The notes under the pieces are model-generated. The model ran no database searches. It was not told the DNA's origin and saw nothing but the letters and a program-made list of their open reading frames with translations. From positions 124,001 through 188,000 of the forward strand of contig NZ_CP071444.1 of NCBI RefSeq assembly GCF_017352215.1: a stretch of 64,000 nt of DNA, given 5' to 3'. The number at the start of each line of letters is the position of its first letter. Positions within the stretch are counted from its first letter, which is position 1. Below, in pieces: positions 42,252 to 51,697 of the stretch. Origin of the DNA: Alkalibacter rhizosphaerae. GTDB lineage: Bacteria; Bacillota; Clostridia; Eubacteriales; Alkalibacteraceae. The translations under genes were made by a program, and so were the position numbers.

Positions 42252-44891
42252 TTATTTTACAAGCATTTTTTCCAGTACGGACTTTCCGGTTTCCAAGGCT
42301 TCCTGGATTTTAGAAGGATCTTTCCCACCGGCCTGGGCCATATCCGGTCGTCCTCCTCCACCGCCTCCGGTGGTGGCCGCCACTTCCTTGGCCAGTTTGC
42401 CGGCATGGAAACCTTGGGACACGGCTTCTTTCGTGCCCATGGCCACGATATGAACCTTGCCGTCCTTTTCTCCGGCGATCAGTACCACGCCCTGGGTCTT
42501 GTCTCGCAGGCCGTCTGCCAGGTCCCGGATGTCGTCCATTTCATATCCCTGGACCGATGCAGCCAGGAAGGAAATTCCGTGTATATCCACGGCTTTGCTT
42601 AGAAAATCTTCAGAAGCGTTTTTATTCAACTGTTGTTTCAGTCCCTGGATCTCTTTCTCCAGCGATTTAATGGTAGAAAAGAGTTCCTCGATCCGCTGGT
42701 TCACATGTTCCGGATTGGATTTGAGAAGGACGGCCGTTTGTCGAACCTGCCCTTCCAGACCGGCTACATATTCCAGGGTGTTGACTCCCGTCACCCCTTC
42801 GATCCGTCGGACACCGGCTGCGATGCCGTTTTCCGAAACGATCTTGAACAGGCCGATCTGGCTGATGTTGTCCAAATGGGTTCCTCCGCAAAGTTCCATG
42901 CTGTAGTCGGCGATGCGGACCACTCGGACCGTCTCCCCGTATTTTTCCCCAAATAGAGCCACTGCTCCCAATTCCCTGGCCTTTTGGATGTCCGTTTCAA
43001 ATTTCTCCACTTCCAGGGCCCGTCGAATGGCTTTATTGACCCGGCTTTCCACGTCTTCCAATTCTTCTTTCGTCAATTTCTCAAAGTGATGGAAGTCAAA
43101 ACGGAACCGCTTGCTGTCCACCAGGGATCCTGCCTGTTCCACATGGTCTCCCAATACTTCTTTCAAGGCTTTGTGGAGAAGATGGGTGGCCGTGTGGTTT
43201 CTGGCCACGCTCATGCGATGGATCTCATCCACTCTTGCCCGGACCATGTCATTGACACGAATGGAGCCTTCCACCACGGTGCCGTGATGGATATGACGTC
43301 CCAGGCTTCCTTTTTTGCAGTCATCCACCTGGATCTTGCACTCATCATGCTCCACCGTTCCAATGTCCCCCACCTGGCCGCCGCTTTCTGCATAAAAAGG
43401 CGTGGTGTCCATGACGAAAAGAACTTGTTGTCCCTCTCTGGCGTCTTGGACCGGTTGTCCGTCCACCACCATGCCAAGGATCTTTCCAGTGGCCTCCAGT
43501 GTCTGGTACCCTACGAATTCCGTTAAAGTATCTTCCGTCAAATGGGTGAACAAGTCGTCCCCCCATGCGTTGTTGTCCTTGTCGGATCGGGCTTTTCTGG
43601 CCCTTTCCTTTTGTTTTTTCATCTCTTCATGAAACGTGTCTTCATCCACGTCCATCCCCGACTCTTCCAGGATGTCCCTGGTCAGATCCAGGGGAAAACC
43701 GAAGGTGTCGTAAAGTCGGAAAGCCGTCTCTCCGGAAAGGATGTCTTTTTCTTCCTTTTTCAACTTCTCCATTTCTTCTTCCAGGATCATCAGACCCTGG
43801 TCGATGGTTTCTTGAAACTTCTCTTCTTCCAGGCGGATGATCTTGGCGATGGTCTCTTCCTTTTCCACCAGTTCCGGATAGGCTTCTCCGGAAGTCTTTT
43901 TCACTTCCCTGGACAACTGGGATAAAAAGGTTCCTTCGATCCCCAAAAGCTTCCCGTGTCGGGCAGCCCGTCGAAGCAGACGGCGAAGGACATAGCCTCT
44001 TCCCTCGTTGCTTGGAAGAACCCCGTCGCCGATCATAAAGCTGACGCTTCGAATATGATCCGTAATGACCCGGATGGAAATGTCATTCTTTACGTCGTCC
44101 TTGTATTGGATCCCGGCAAGTCCGCATACCGTATCCAGTACGTGACGGATGGTGTCCACTTCAAAAATGGTGCCTACATCCTGCATGATGGTGGCCATAC
44201 GCTCCAGGCCCATGCCCGTATCGATGTTGGGATTGGCCAGAGGATGATAGTTTCCTTCCCCATCCTTGTCGTACTGGGTGAATACCAGGTTCCAAAACTC
44301 GATGTAGCGGTCGCACTCGCATCCGACGGCGCAATCCGGATTTCCGCAGCCATGATCTTCTCCACGGTCAAAATAGATCTCCGAACAAGGACCACATGGT
44401 CCCAGGCCGTGCTCCCAGAAGTTGTCCGCTTTCCCAAGTCGGACGATCCGGTCCGGTGCCAGACCCACGATCTTGTGCCAGATGTCGTAGGCTTCATCGT
44501 CTTCTTCGTAGATGGACACGTACATTTTATCTTCCGGGATCTCCATGACTTCCGTCACGAATTCCCATGCCCATTTTATGGCTTCTTCCTTAAAGTAGTC
44601 TCCAAAAGAGAAGTTGCCCAGCATCTCAAAGAAAGTGCCGTGACGGGCCGTTTTTCCTACGTTGTCGATGTCCGGTGTTCGAATGCACTTTTGACAGGTG
44701 GTCATCCGCTTGCTGGGCGGGATCTCGTCTCCTGTAAAATAAGGCTTCAAGGGTGCCATCCCGGAGTTGATCAACAAGAGGCTGTTGTCGTTGATCGGCA
44801 CCAGGGGTGCGCTTTGCTTTCGCAAATGATCCTTGCTTTCGAAAAATTCAAGATATTTTTCCCTGATTTCATTTAATCCCATTGTTTTCAT
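42252..44891 (-). CDS. alaS: Alanine-tRNA ligase
   Basis: An 879-residue class II synthetase. The aminoacylation domain is N-terminal (FFESKDH, APLKPYFTG, TCQKCIRTPDIDNVG, GLERM), the editing domain has HTATHLLHKAL and CGGTHLDNISQIG with the zinc His and Cys residues, and the C-terminal DHHA1-like domain ends with GGGGGGRPDMAQAGG. ATG at 44891 has GGAGG with an eight-base gap. A T-box leader with a near-consensus promoter controls it, so expression should rise when alanyl-tRNA is low. It heads the ireB-ruvX neighbourhood. Confidence 0.97.
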   Translation of the reverse strand: MKTMGLNEIREKYLEFFESKDHLRKQSAPLVPINDNSLLLINSGMAPLKPYFTGDEIPPSKRMTTCQKCIRTPDIDNVGKTARHGTFFEMLGNFSFGDYFKEEAIKWAWEFVTEVMEIPEDKMYVSIYEEDDEAYDIWHKIVGLAPDRIVRLGKADNFWEHGLGPCGPCSEIYFDRGEDHGCGNPDCAVGCECDRYIEFWNLVFTQYDKDGEGNYHPLANPNIDTGMGLERMATIMQDVGTIFEVDTIRHVLDTVCGLAGIQYKDDVKNDISIRVITDHIRSVSFMIGDGVLPSNEGRGYVLRRLLRRAARHGKLLGIEGTFLSQLSREVKKTSGEAYPELVEKEETIAKIIRLEEEKFQETIDQGLMILEEEMEKLKKEEKDILSGETAFRLYDTFGFPLDLTRDILEESGMDVDEDTFHEEMKKQKERARKARSDKDNNAWGDDLFTHLTEDTLTEFVGYQTLEATGKILGMVVDGQPVQDAREGQQVLFVMDTTPFYAESGGQVGDIGTVEHDECKIQVDDCKKGSLGRHIHHGTVVEGSIRVNDMVRARVDEIHRMSVARNHTATHLLHKALKEVLGDHVEQAGSLVDSKRFRFDFHHFEKLTKEELEDVESRVNKAIRRALEVEKFETDIQKARELGAVALFGEKYGETVRVVRIADYSMELCGGTHLDNISQIGLFKIVSENGIAAGVRRIEGVTGVNTLEYVAGLEGQVRQTAVLLKSNPEHVNQRIEELFSTIKSLEKEIQGLKQQLNKNASEDFLSKAVDIHGISFLAASVQGYEMDDIRDLADGLRDKTQGVVLIAGEKDGKVHIVAMGTKEAVSQGFHAGKLAKEVAATTGGGGGGRPDMAQAGGKDPSKIQEALETGKSVLEKMLVK

Positions 44892-44936
44892 ATTTCATAC
44901 CTCCATGGTGTGTTTTTCAAAAACTGTTTCCTGCAA

Positions 44937-45150
44937 ACAAAAAAATCCCCAAAAACCCAGGGACGACATATACCGCGGTACCACCCTGATTAATCTGTAG
45001 GATCCTCTCTCTGGACGTAACGAGTCCGACGCGGATGTTTTCATCCGTGCTCCGGATCAGCATGGCAAAGTCGTTTTCTTAAAAACCTTTCAGCCTGGGG
45101 TTTTCTCTCTGACAAGTCGTCTCTCTGCCACATGGTTCCTTCACTGCAAT
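44937..45150 (-). promoter_or_regulatory. T-box riboswitch leader of alaS
   Basis: The 15-base T-box AGGGTGGTACCGCGG is intact on the minus strand at 44998-44983, in the antiterminator. A terminator-like GC region then leads into seven T at ~44943-44937. Upstream, paired segments (GGCAGAG with CTTTGCC, then GGATG with CATCC) look like Stem I and Stem III. A GCC triplet at 45066-45064 is a candidate Ala specifier, but the fold was not computed. Amino acid identity rests mainly on the downstream gene. Confidence 0.9.
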
Positions 45151-45167
45151 TTCTTCAACTCCTTCGT

Positions 45168-45196
45168 ATTATAAGGTTTTCCATCCTTTCTGTCAA
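45168..45196 (-). promoter_or_regulatory. Promoter of the alaS T-box transcript
   Basis: Consensus TTGACA (45196-45191) and TATAAT (45173-45168) with a perfect 17-base spacing on the minus strand. The expected start near 45161 gives a ~270-base leader to the alaS ATG. Confidence 0.88.
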
Positions 45197-45282
45197 CGGA
45201 AAGCCAAGGAAAATCACCAGAAAATTCCTATATACAAAATGTGTACAAGTCCCGTCCAAAAGGTAATATTCCTTGAAAATGA

Positions 45283-45312
45283 TTGATATTTAGGGACCAT
45301 TGATATTATAAT
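45283..45312 (+). promoter_or_regulatory. Promoter of the class A PBP gene
   Basis: TTGATA at 45283-45288 and TATAAT at 45307-45312 are 18 bases apart, 37 bases ahead of the ATG. It is divergent from the alaS promoter, ~85 bases away. The rest of this 458-base gap is filled by the T-box leader. Confidence 0.65.
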
Positions 45313-45349
45313 TGGAGATGATAATTTCTCTAATCAAGGAGGCATACGA

Positions 45350-48300
45350 ATGTCAGAGCATAAGAATGAGACGAATCCCGTTTCAGAAGCACAAAAGAAC
45401 GACACATCCAATAATAATAAAAAGAGTAAAAAAAGAAAGAAAAAACCCTTAACGGTGAAGCAAAAAATATTCAAAGTTTTCAAATGGTTTTTCCTGCTTC
45501 TCTTTATCCTGCTCCTCGTTGGAGGCAGCGTAGGCGGATACATGGTCTACAACTGGGTCAAGGACGCACCTCCCCTGGACATGACCAAGTTCGACTACAT
45601 TGAGCCATCCCGCATCGTGGACAAAGATGGAGAGTTCTACCAGGAACTCCAGGGAACGGAAAAGCGGGAGATCGTCTCCATCGATCAGATACCGGATATC
45701 GTCCAGAAGGCCTTTATCTCCATCGAAGACGAGCGGTTTGAAGAGCACAACGGCGTGGACATCCAAGGCTTCACCCGTGCAGGTCTGGAAGTGATCCGAA
45801 CCGGATCCCTCAGCGGTCCTGGGGGCAGCACCATCACCCAGCAGCTGATCAAGCTGACCCACCTGACTCCCGAAAAGGCTTTGGAGAGAAAATTCACCGA
45901 GATCTATTTGGCCATGGAACTGGAAAAAGTCTTGACCAAGGACCAGATCATGGAGGCCTACCTTAACAAGATCAACTTTGCTTACGCATGGGGGGTCCAA
46001 TCCGCATCGGAAGTGTACTTTGGCAATGACATATCCGAAGCGACCGTAGCACAAGCAGCCGTTTTGGCCGGGATCATCAAAAGCCCCACAAACTACAAAC
46101 CTTATATCATCGAAGAAAAAGAAGAAGGTGTTTTTGGCATCAAAGTGGACGAAGAAGGCAAAGTCGTATACAACGAGAAAAACCTTCTCCGGGCCAAGGC
46201 CGTCGTAACCCAGATGCTCAAGCTGGGGCACATCACCCAAGCCCAGCACGATGAAGCGGTCTCTCAGTTGGAAAACAACGATTTCGGATTGCAGCTGCCG
46301 GAAGAAAATGAGATCTACAGCTACTTTACAGATGCCTTGTATGAACAGCTGATCACCGATCTGGTGGAAACGGATCAGTTCAGCTTCAACACTAGAGAAG
46401 AAGCCCAGGTCTATCTGCTCAATTCCGGATTGACCGTCCACTCCACCCTGGATCAACGGATCCAAAATATCCTGGAAGAAAAGATCCAGGACGACACCCT
46501 CTTCCCCAAACAGAGTTCGACGGCCAGAGCCGCTTCCGCCGCTTTGACGAAAGAAAGGGGCGAGGAAGTCAACTTCATGCCGGAAGGTGCCATGACCATT
46601 ATTGAGAACGGTACTGGCCATGTGGTCGGCATCGTCGGCGGTCGATCCAAGGAAACCAGCCGGTCCCTGAACCGGGCAACACAGAAATTCCAGATCGGTT
46701 CCTCCACCAAGCCTTTGACTACTTATGCACCAGGCATTGAGACCAAGCGGATCACTGCAGCGAGTACTTTTGACAACATCCCCATTCAGATCGGCAGCTG
46801 GAAGCCTGGAAATGCCGGCGGATTCACCGGAATGACCAGTGTTCGGGAGGGCATCAAGCGGTCCATCAACGTCATCGCTGTTCAGGCTTTATATGCCACT
46901 GGCATCGAAAATGCCGCCCATTACGCTGAACTTTTAGGACTGGAGATCGTACGGGAAGGCGACCGTAATGACATGAACGGCTCCGCCCTGGCCCTTGGCG
47001 GTTACACTCATGGGCAAACAACCTTGGCCATGGCCAGTGCCTATAGTACATTCCCGGACCAGGGAACCAGAACTGTTCCCATCATGTATACGAAAATCAC
47101 CGATCACGACGGAAATGTCGTATTTGAAAATCCGGAAGAGAAAGTACGGGTATTTTCCGAGCAGACGGCCTACATTGTCACCGACATGTTGCGCGCCGTC
47201 GTTCGAGGAGGGACCACTTCCGTCTCCGTTTCCGGAATGGACATCGCAGGAAAAACAGGAACCACCAATGACCAGATGCATGCGTATTTCGCCGCTTTTT
47301 CCAAATACTATACTGGAGCGGTATGGTATGGTTATGACCAGAATAAAGTGACAGCAGGTGGTCGAACCTACAACCTCAACATCGGGATCTACGGAGGAAG
47401 CAGACCGGGACCCGCCTCCTTATGGCAGTCTGTCATGCGGGAGATCCACAAGGACCTTCCCAATGCCAATCTTCCTTCCCGACCAAGCGGAATCGTGACA
47501 GCAAGTGTAGATAAAGTCTCTGGCCTGCTTCCCACGGAATTGACCGAAAAGGATCCGAGAGGGTCCATGGTTGGATCGGAAATGTTTATATCCGGAACCG
47601 TTCCGACGGAATCCGACGATTACCACATCGAGGTTCGCATGGACGTGAGCACCGGCAAAGTCGCATCGGAATTTTGTCCGGAACATCTGGTAGAAACGGT
47701 GGTTCGGATCGAAAAACCGGAGGACCGGTTCCCCGGAAACATTCGACCAGCCAATGCAAATTACGTACCCAATTCGGAAAAGGGCGTCCTGGCCCCGGAC
47801 TTGGAGGATATTTGTACCGTACATACAGGCAACAGCATCATCGATTTGGCCATTTTGAACGCCAATGGCGGTACGGTGGACAACATCACCATCACTCAAG
47901 GTGAAAGCACAGTGATCCGCATCCGCGGCGTCACCCAAAGAGGAGAATATGTAGATTTTAGTGGAGGCAAGCTGACGGTGACTCCGTCTACAGGAAATGT
48001 ATCCGTTGTTCCCTCTTCCGCCGGCAATTATACGGTGACGGGAATATCTCCTGGCAGCGGGAAAATCGAAGCCACCATAACCTACGAGTACAAGGTCCCT
48101 GTGGGAGAAAAAACGGAAACACGGACCTATTCCTACTCGGACAGCATGAACTACACCATCAAGCAAAGCAATCGTCCGCCCACCATCACCCTATCTTATA
48201 AAGGGAAAAACGGTGTCAACATCACCGATGAGATTTTTGTAGGGACAAGTTTCAGCACCAGCAACATCAGTGTGAAGGCAACGGATCCGGACCAGGGAGA

Positions 48301-48487
48301 TCAAGCAAACATAACCGGTCCGGCCATCACCTTCAACGGAGCAGCAGCCGGCCAGGTGGATACCAGCAAAGCCGGTACCTACGTCATCACCTACACCGCA
48401 ACCGACAAGAGCGGAGCCGCCACCAAAGGCACCTTGACTTTGACGGTTCGCGAACAGGAAGTTCAGGCAGAACCTGTAGAAGACTAA
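45350..48487 (+). CDS. Class A penicillin-binding protein (PBP1A type) with C-terminal Ig-like domains
   Basis: A 1045-residue bifunctional peptidoglycan synthase. A very basic cytoplasmic tail (to ~45) precedes one membrane helix (~46-68). The GT51 domain has the catalytic Glu in SIEDERFEEHNG (E126) and GGSTITQQLIK. The transpeptidase has SSTK (S451), SIN (505-507) and KTG (635-637). After ~residue 830 there are two beta-rich regions: a big Ig-like part (TITQGESTVIRIRGV) and an Ig or cadherin-like part (VDTSKAGTYVITYTATD). Family members usually end at 700-900 residues, so the tail is an addition that may bind the wall. AAGGAGG precedes the ATG. Confidence 0.93.
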   Translation: MSEHKNETNPVSEAQKNDTSNNNKKSKKRKKKPLTVKQKIFKVFKWFFLLLFILLLVGGSVGGYMVYNWVKDAPPLDMTKFDYIEPSRIVDKDGEFYQELQGTEKREIVSIDQIPDIVQKAFISIEDERFEEHNGVDIQGFTRAGLEVIRTGSLSGPGGSTITQQLIKLTHLTPEKALERKFTEIYLAMELEKVLTKDQIMEAYLNKINFAYAWGVQSASEVYFGNDISEATVAQAAVLAGIIKSPTNYKPYIIEEKEEGVFGIKVDEEGKVVYNEKNLLRAKAVVTQMLKLGHITQAQHDEAVSQLENNDFGLQLPEENEIYSYFTDALYEQLITDLVETDQFSFNTREEAQVYLLNSGLTVHSTLDQRIQNILEEKIQDDTLFPKQSSTARAASAALTKERGEEVNFMPEGAMTIIENGTGHVVGIVGGRSKETSRSLNRATQKFQIGSSTKPLTTYAPGIETKRITAASTFDNIPIQIGSWKPGNAGGFTGMTSVREGIKRSINVIAVQALYATGIENAAHYAELLGLEIVREGDRNDMNGSALALGGYTHGQTTLAMASAYSTFPDQGTRTVPIMYTKITDHDGNVVFENPEEKVRVFSEQTAYIVTDMLRAVVRGGTTSVSVSGMDIAGKTGTTNDQMHAYFAAFSKYYTGAVWYGYDQNKVTAGGRTYNLNIGIYGGSRPGPASLWQSVMREIHKDLPNANLPSRPSGIVTASVDKVSGLLPTELTEKDPRGSMVGSEMFISGTVPTESDDYHIEVRMDVSTGKVASEFCPEHLVETVVRIEKPEDRFPGNIRPANANYVPNSEKGVLAPDLEDICTVHTGNSIIDLAILNANGGTVDNITITQGESTVIRIRGVTQRGEYVDFSGGKLTVTPSTGNVSVVPSSAGNYTVTGISPGSGKIEATITYEYKVPVGEKTETRTYSYSDSMNYTIKQSNRPPTITLSYKGKNGVNITDEIFVGTSFSTSNISVKATDPDQGDQANITGPAITFNGAAAGQVDTSKAGTYVITYTATDKSGAATKGTLTLTVREQEVQAEPVED

Positions 48488-48514
48488 AGAAACCAACAGA
48501 ATATTCAACTACAA

Positions 48515-48548
48515 AATCCCTCCAAGTTCGAGACTTGGAGGGATTTTT
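48515..48548. terminator. Bidirectional terminator between the PBP and beta-helix genes
   Basis: A 12-bp stem (48516-48527 with 48533-48544) has a five-base loop. It is followed by five T on the plus strand and four on the minus strand, so it can serve both convergent genes. Confidence 0.9.
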
Positions 48549-48568
48549 GATCGATCTTTCATTTCATT

Positions 48569-50416
48569 TTATTTATGCTCTTTCCTTTTCCTTTGCATCA
48601 TCCATCCCGATGCAGCCAAAACCAACCACGGGATCGTCGACCCTGTCATACTTCCAGTTTTGGGATTATCCGCTTCCGCTGGTTCCTCCGGAGTGGCTTC
48701 CGGTTCTTCCTCTTCTGTTGGCTCTTCCGGTTCCGGTTCCATCAGGCCGATACCGAATTCTGATCCGATAAGATGAGAAAGGGCAGGAGTCGTCTGAGGG
48801 CCTACAATGGCCCAAACATAGTTTTCGCTCCTATTGACACCGGTATTGGAACAAATGGCCCATTGGCTGCCGTTCCACCAATACAATACCAGTTCTTCTT
48901 CCGGTTCCGGATCTCCTTCATAAAACAAGCGGATCATCAATTCCCCAAGTTCTGTAGGCTGTGCCACTTGAACATCAGCATAGATCCCCAGTTCGCCATA
49001 AAAAGAAGAATTCGTCGGATTGTCATCGTAAGCACCCAAAGTGAGGATACCATTTCCGTCAGTTGCACCAACGTACACTACGCCTTGCAGGGATGCACTC
49101 TCCCCTTCTTCCAAGTGGAACGTCTTTGTATCTGTCAATTCCACCGGATCTTCACTTGTTAACAACCATGGAGAAAAATCGATGTTGTCCCGTACCGCAT
49201 CCCCCGATCCATAAGGGTTTGTTGTTGGATGATAGGGACCGGTCCCGCTGCCCCACCAGTTATGTTCTGCAACAAGTGGAACAATTCCGTTCGATTCAGA
49301 TACTTCATCTACATTTACGTATCCATAATAGGTATAAACACCATAATTGATGTTGTCGTAGATCCTATTGGCATATAGGACATCCCCTTCGTCCACTCGG
49401 ATTCCGCCGGTATGTCCCCTTTCCAATAGACCATTTCCAGTTACAGTATTGCCTTGGATCTGGTTGGAACCACGAGAACTGATTCCATATTCCTTGTTGT
49501 CCTGGACGACGTTGCCTTTTAGTTCACTGTTAGAATCGTTGTTAACCATATGGATTCCGTTGGAACCATTACCGATCAAGGTGTTGTTTGAAACATTAAA
49601 TGTTGATCCTCTCAATTCCATACCGTCGTCCCTGTTTTTGGAAACCGTATTTCCTTGAATGATATTGCCGATGCTCAATCCATTGCTATTGGAATCCGCC
49701 TTGATCCCTGCACTGTTGTTCTCGTTGACGGTATTTTGCAGGATCTGGTTGTCGACTCCCTGTAGCTCGATGCCTCGCCATCCTCCCAGATCTCCATTGT
49801 TGGAAGCGCTGTTGCCCTGGACCACATTTTCGTCACCTAGGATGTAGATCCCTATTTTCCCATTACTGTCCGCCGTGTTTTCTGAAATCGTATTGCCGTT
49901 TCCTTCCACCTTGATTCCGGCAGTATAAGAGGTAGAGGCCACTCCATTCCCTGCAATCAGGCAGTTTTGAACGGTATTGTCATTCCCTTCAATGTGGATG
50001 CCGTTTTCGTTCCAATGTTGGACCGTCAACCCATCCAAGATGACTCCACTGGCTTGTATTGTGATCCCATTGTGGAGAAGATTACCGGAACCTTCCAGAA
50101 TGGAACCATCCTGCCCGAGAATGGTCACTCCGTCTTTTGCGACCAAAAAGCTCTCTTCATAAATGCCAGTCGCTATATGTAGGGTGCCGTTTTCTGTCAA
50201 GCCATTCAAACCGTCTTGGATCGAGGCAAAATGGGTGGTTCCCCATCCGCTGGTCCCGGCATCAAAATCATCGTCCACCCAGGCTTCTTCCACCAACACT
50301 GCCATCGTCTGAGATTCCGTTCCAAAAACCGATCCTACGAGAAAGATCCCTGTCAGTAAAAAGAAAATCATTGCAAGGAACAAGGATCTGATCCCCTTGT
50401 TTCTTTTCAACATCAT
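48569..50416 (-). CDS. Sortase-anchored parallel beta-helix surface protein
   Basis: A 615-residue exported protein. Residues 1-32 are a signal peptide (basic start, then FLAMIFFLLTGIFLVG). Residues ~55-400 hold many right-handed beta-helix turns of the type GIxIxGxxNxxxxNxxxxN, as in NosD and pectate-lyase-fold proteins. A beta-sandwich-like part (~430-560) follows, then a Glu/Pro-rich spacer, the sorting motif NPKTG, a short hydrophobic segment and a basic tail (QRKRKEHK). It is probably linked to peptidoglycan by a class B-like sortase, and may bind or cleave polysaccharide. No sortase gene is in the window. It has its own promoter. Confidence 0.85.
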   Translation of the reverse strand: MMLKRNKGIRSLFLAMIFFLLTGIFLVGSVFGTESQTMAVLVEEAWVDDDFDAGTSGWGTTHFASIQDGLNGLTENGTLHIATGIYEESFLVAKDGVTILGQDGSILEGSGNLLHNGITIQASGVILDGLTVQHWNENGIHIEGNDNTVQNCLIAGNGVASTSYTAGIKVEGNGNTISENTADSNGKIGIYILGDENVVQGNSASNNGDLGGWRGIELQGVDNQILQNTVNENNSAGIKADSNSNGLSIGNIIQGNTVSKNRDDGMELRGSTFNVSNNTLIGNGSNGIHMVNNDSNSELKGNVVQDNKEYGISSRGSNQIQGNTVTGNGLLERGHTGGIRVDEGDVLYANRIYDNINYGVYTYYGYVNVDEVSESNGIVPLVAEHNWWGSGTGPYHPTTNPYGSGDAVRDNIDFSPWLLTSEDPVELTDTKTFHLEEGESASLQGVVYVGATDGNGILTLGAYDDNPTNSSFYGELGIYADVQVAQPTELGELMIRLFYEGDPEPEEELVLYWWNGSQWAICSNTGVNRSENYVWAIVGPQTTPALSHLIGSEFGIGLMEPEPEEPTEEEEPEATPEEPAEADNPKTGSMTGSTIPWLVLAASGWMMQRKRKEHK

Positions 50417-50442
50417 GTTGCATCCCCCTTTTTATAAAACAT

Positions 50443-50471
50443 AGTATAAATATTAAATTTATGATATACAA
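50443..50471 (-). promoter_or_regulatory. Promoter of the beta-helix surface protein gene
   Basis: TTGTAT (50471-50466) and TATACT (50448-50443) are 17 bases apart on the minus strand, 27 bases before the ATG. The site lies right after the thiI terminator. Confidence 0.6.
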
Positions 50472-50482
50472 AATATTAAGAT

Positions 50483-50510
50483 CTGTCTACCCTTTAACAA
50501 GGCAGACAGA
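50483..50510 (-). terminator. Terminator after thiI
   Basis: A 10-bp stem (50501-50510 with 50483-50492, one wobble) has an eight-base loop. On the minus strand T-rich sequence follows after two bases; on the plus strand seven T follow, so it may work in both directions. Confidence 0.65.
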
Positions 50511-50523
50511 CCATTTTTTTGAT

Positions 50524-51696
50524 CTATGTAGGGTATACTTCCAGCCGTTCGCTTTCTGCTATGGCCCGTTCCATCATCTCTTCGATGCCCTCCATGTAGG
50601 ACTCCTGTTTGAGGACATGCTCCATTTTTGGCTTTGTCTGGGGATGCTTCGGGACAAAAATGGTACAGCAATCTTCATAAGGAAGAATGGATGTTTCAAA
50701 AGTATCGATCTCTTCCGCAATGCGGATGATGGCGTGCTTGTCCATGCCGATGACGGGACGGAATACAGGCAGATCCGTGGCAGCGTTGGTCACCATGAGA
50801 CTTTCCAGGGTCTGGCTGGCCACCTGACCGATGCTTTCTCCAGTTATCAGGGCCGATGCCCCGTTTTGCTTCCCGATCCGGGTGGCGATCTTCATCATGT
50901 ATCGCCGCATGATCAGGGTGGAATATTTTTCATCGCAAAACTCCCCAATGGCCAGCTGGATCTCCGTAAAAGGAACCACGAAGAGGGTGATCTTCCCCGC
51001 ATAAACGGCCACCTTTTCCATCAACTTGATGACTTTTTCCTTGGCCCGGTCGCTGGTATAGGGATAGGAATGAAAATGGACCCCCATGACCTCCACTCCC
51101 CTGCTGGCAATCATATAACCGGCAACGGGGCTGTCGATGCCGCCGGATACCAGCAAAGCGGCTTTCCCTCCCGTTCCGACAGGCAAGCCGTTTTTCCCTG
51201 GAAGGATGTCCGTGTAGACATAGGCTTTCTCCCGGATCTCCACGTAGATCTGAAACTGTGGCTGATGGACATCCACCGACAATGCATCGAACCTTTTGAG
51301 CAGGTATCCGCCCAATTCCCCATTCAGCTCCGGGGATGTCATGGGAAAGGATTTGTCTCCCCTTCTCGCCTGTACTTTAAAGGTCGTTTGGCCTTGTTGG
51401 ATCTTCTCCTCCACCAGGACAGCACTGGCTTCCTTGATGGCCTCCAAGTCTTTATCGATGACCGTGGCCACGCTGATGGAGGCGATCCCAAAGATCTGCA
51501 GCAAGCGATGGATGGCAAATTCCAGATCTTCCTCTTCCACTTGCAGAAGAAAACGGCCCTGGATCTTCTCCAATTTTTTATTATTGATGGAGCGCATGCT
51601 GCTTTTGATGTTTCGTATCAGTGTGTCAATAAAAAATCCTTTGTTCAGGCCTTTCAACCCGATTTCTCCGTATCGTATCAATATTACTCTTTTCAA
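50524..51696 (-). CDS. thiI: tRNA 4-thiouridine synthase
   Basis: A 390-residue enzyme that puts sulfur into uridine 8 of tRNA and, in some bacteria, supplies sulfur for thiamine synthesis. An N-terminal ferredoxin-like and THUMP region (~1-165) precedes the PP-loop ATPase domain with VSGGIDSPVAGYM. The C-terminal rhodanese domain found in enterobacteria is absent, as usual in Bacillota, so sulfur should come straight from a cysteine desulfurase. That partner gene lies one base upstream, the nifZ-thiI arrangement of Bacillus. Confidence 0.95.
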   Translation of the reverse strand: MKRVILIRYGEIGLKGLNKGFFIDTLIRNIKSSMRSINNKKLEKIQGRFLLQVEEEDLEFAIHRLLQIFGIASISVATVIDKDLEAIKEASAVLVEEKIQQGQTTFKVQARRGDKSFPMTSPELNGELGGYLLKRFDALSVDVHQPQFQIYVEIREKAYVYTDILPGKNGLPVGTGGKAALLVSGGIDSPVAGYMIASRGVEVMGVHFHSYPYTSDRAKEKVIKLMEKVAVYAGKITLFVVPFTEIQLAIGEFCDEKYSTLIMRRYMMKIATRIGKQNGASALITGESIGQVASQTLESLMVTNAATDLPVFRPVIGMDKHAIIRIAEEIDTFETSILPYEDCCTIFVPKHPQTKPKMEHVLKQESYMEGIEEMMERAIAESERLEVYPT

Positions 51697-51697
51697 A

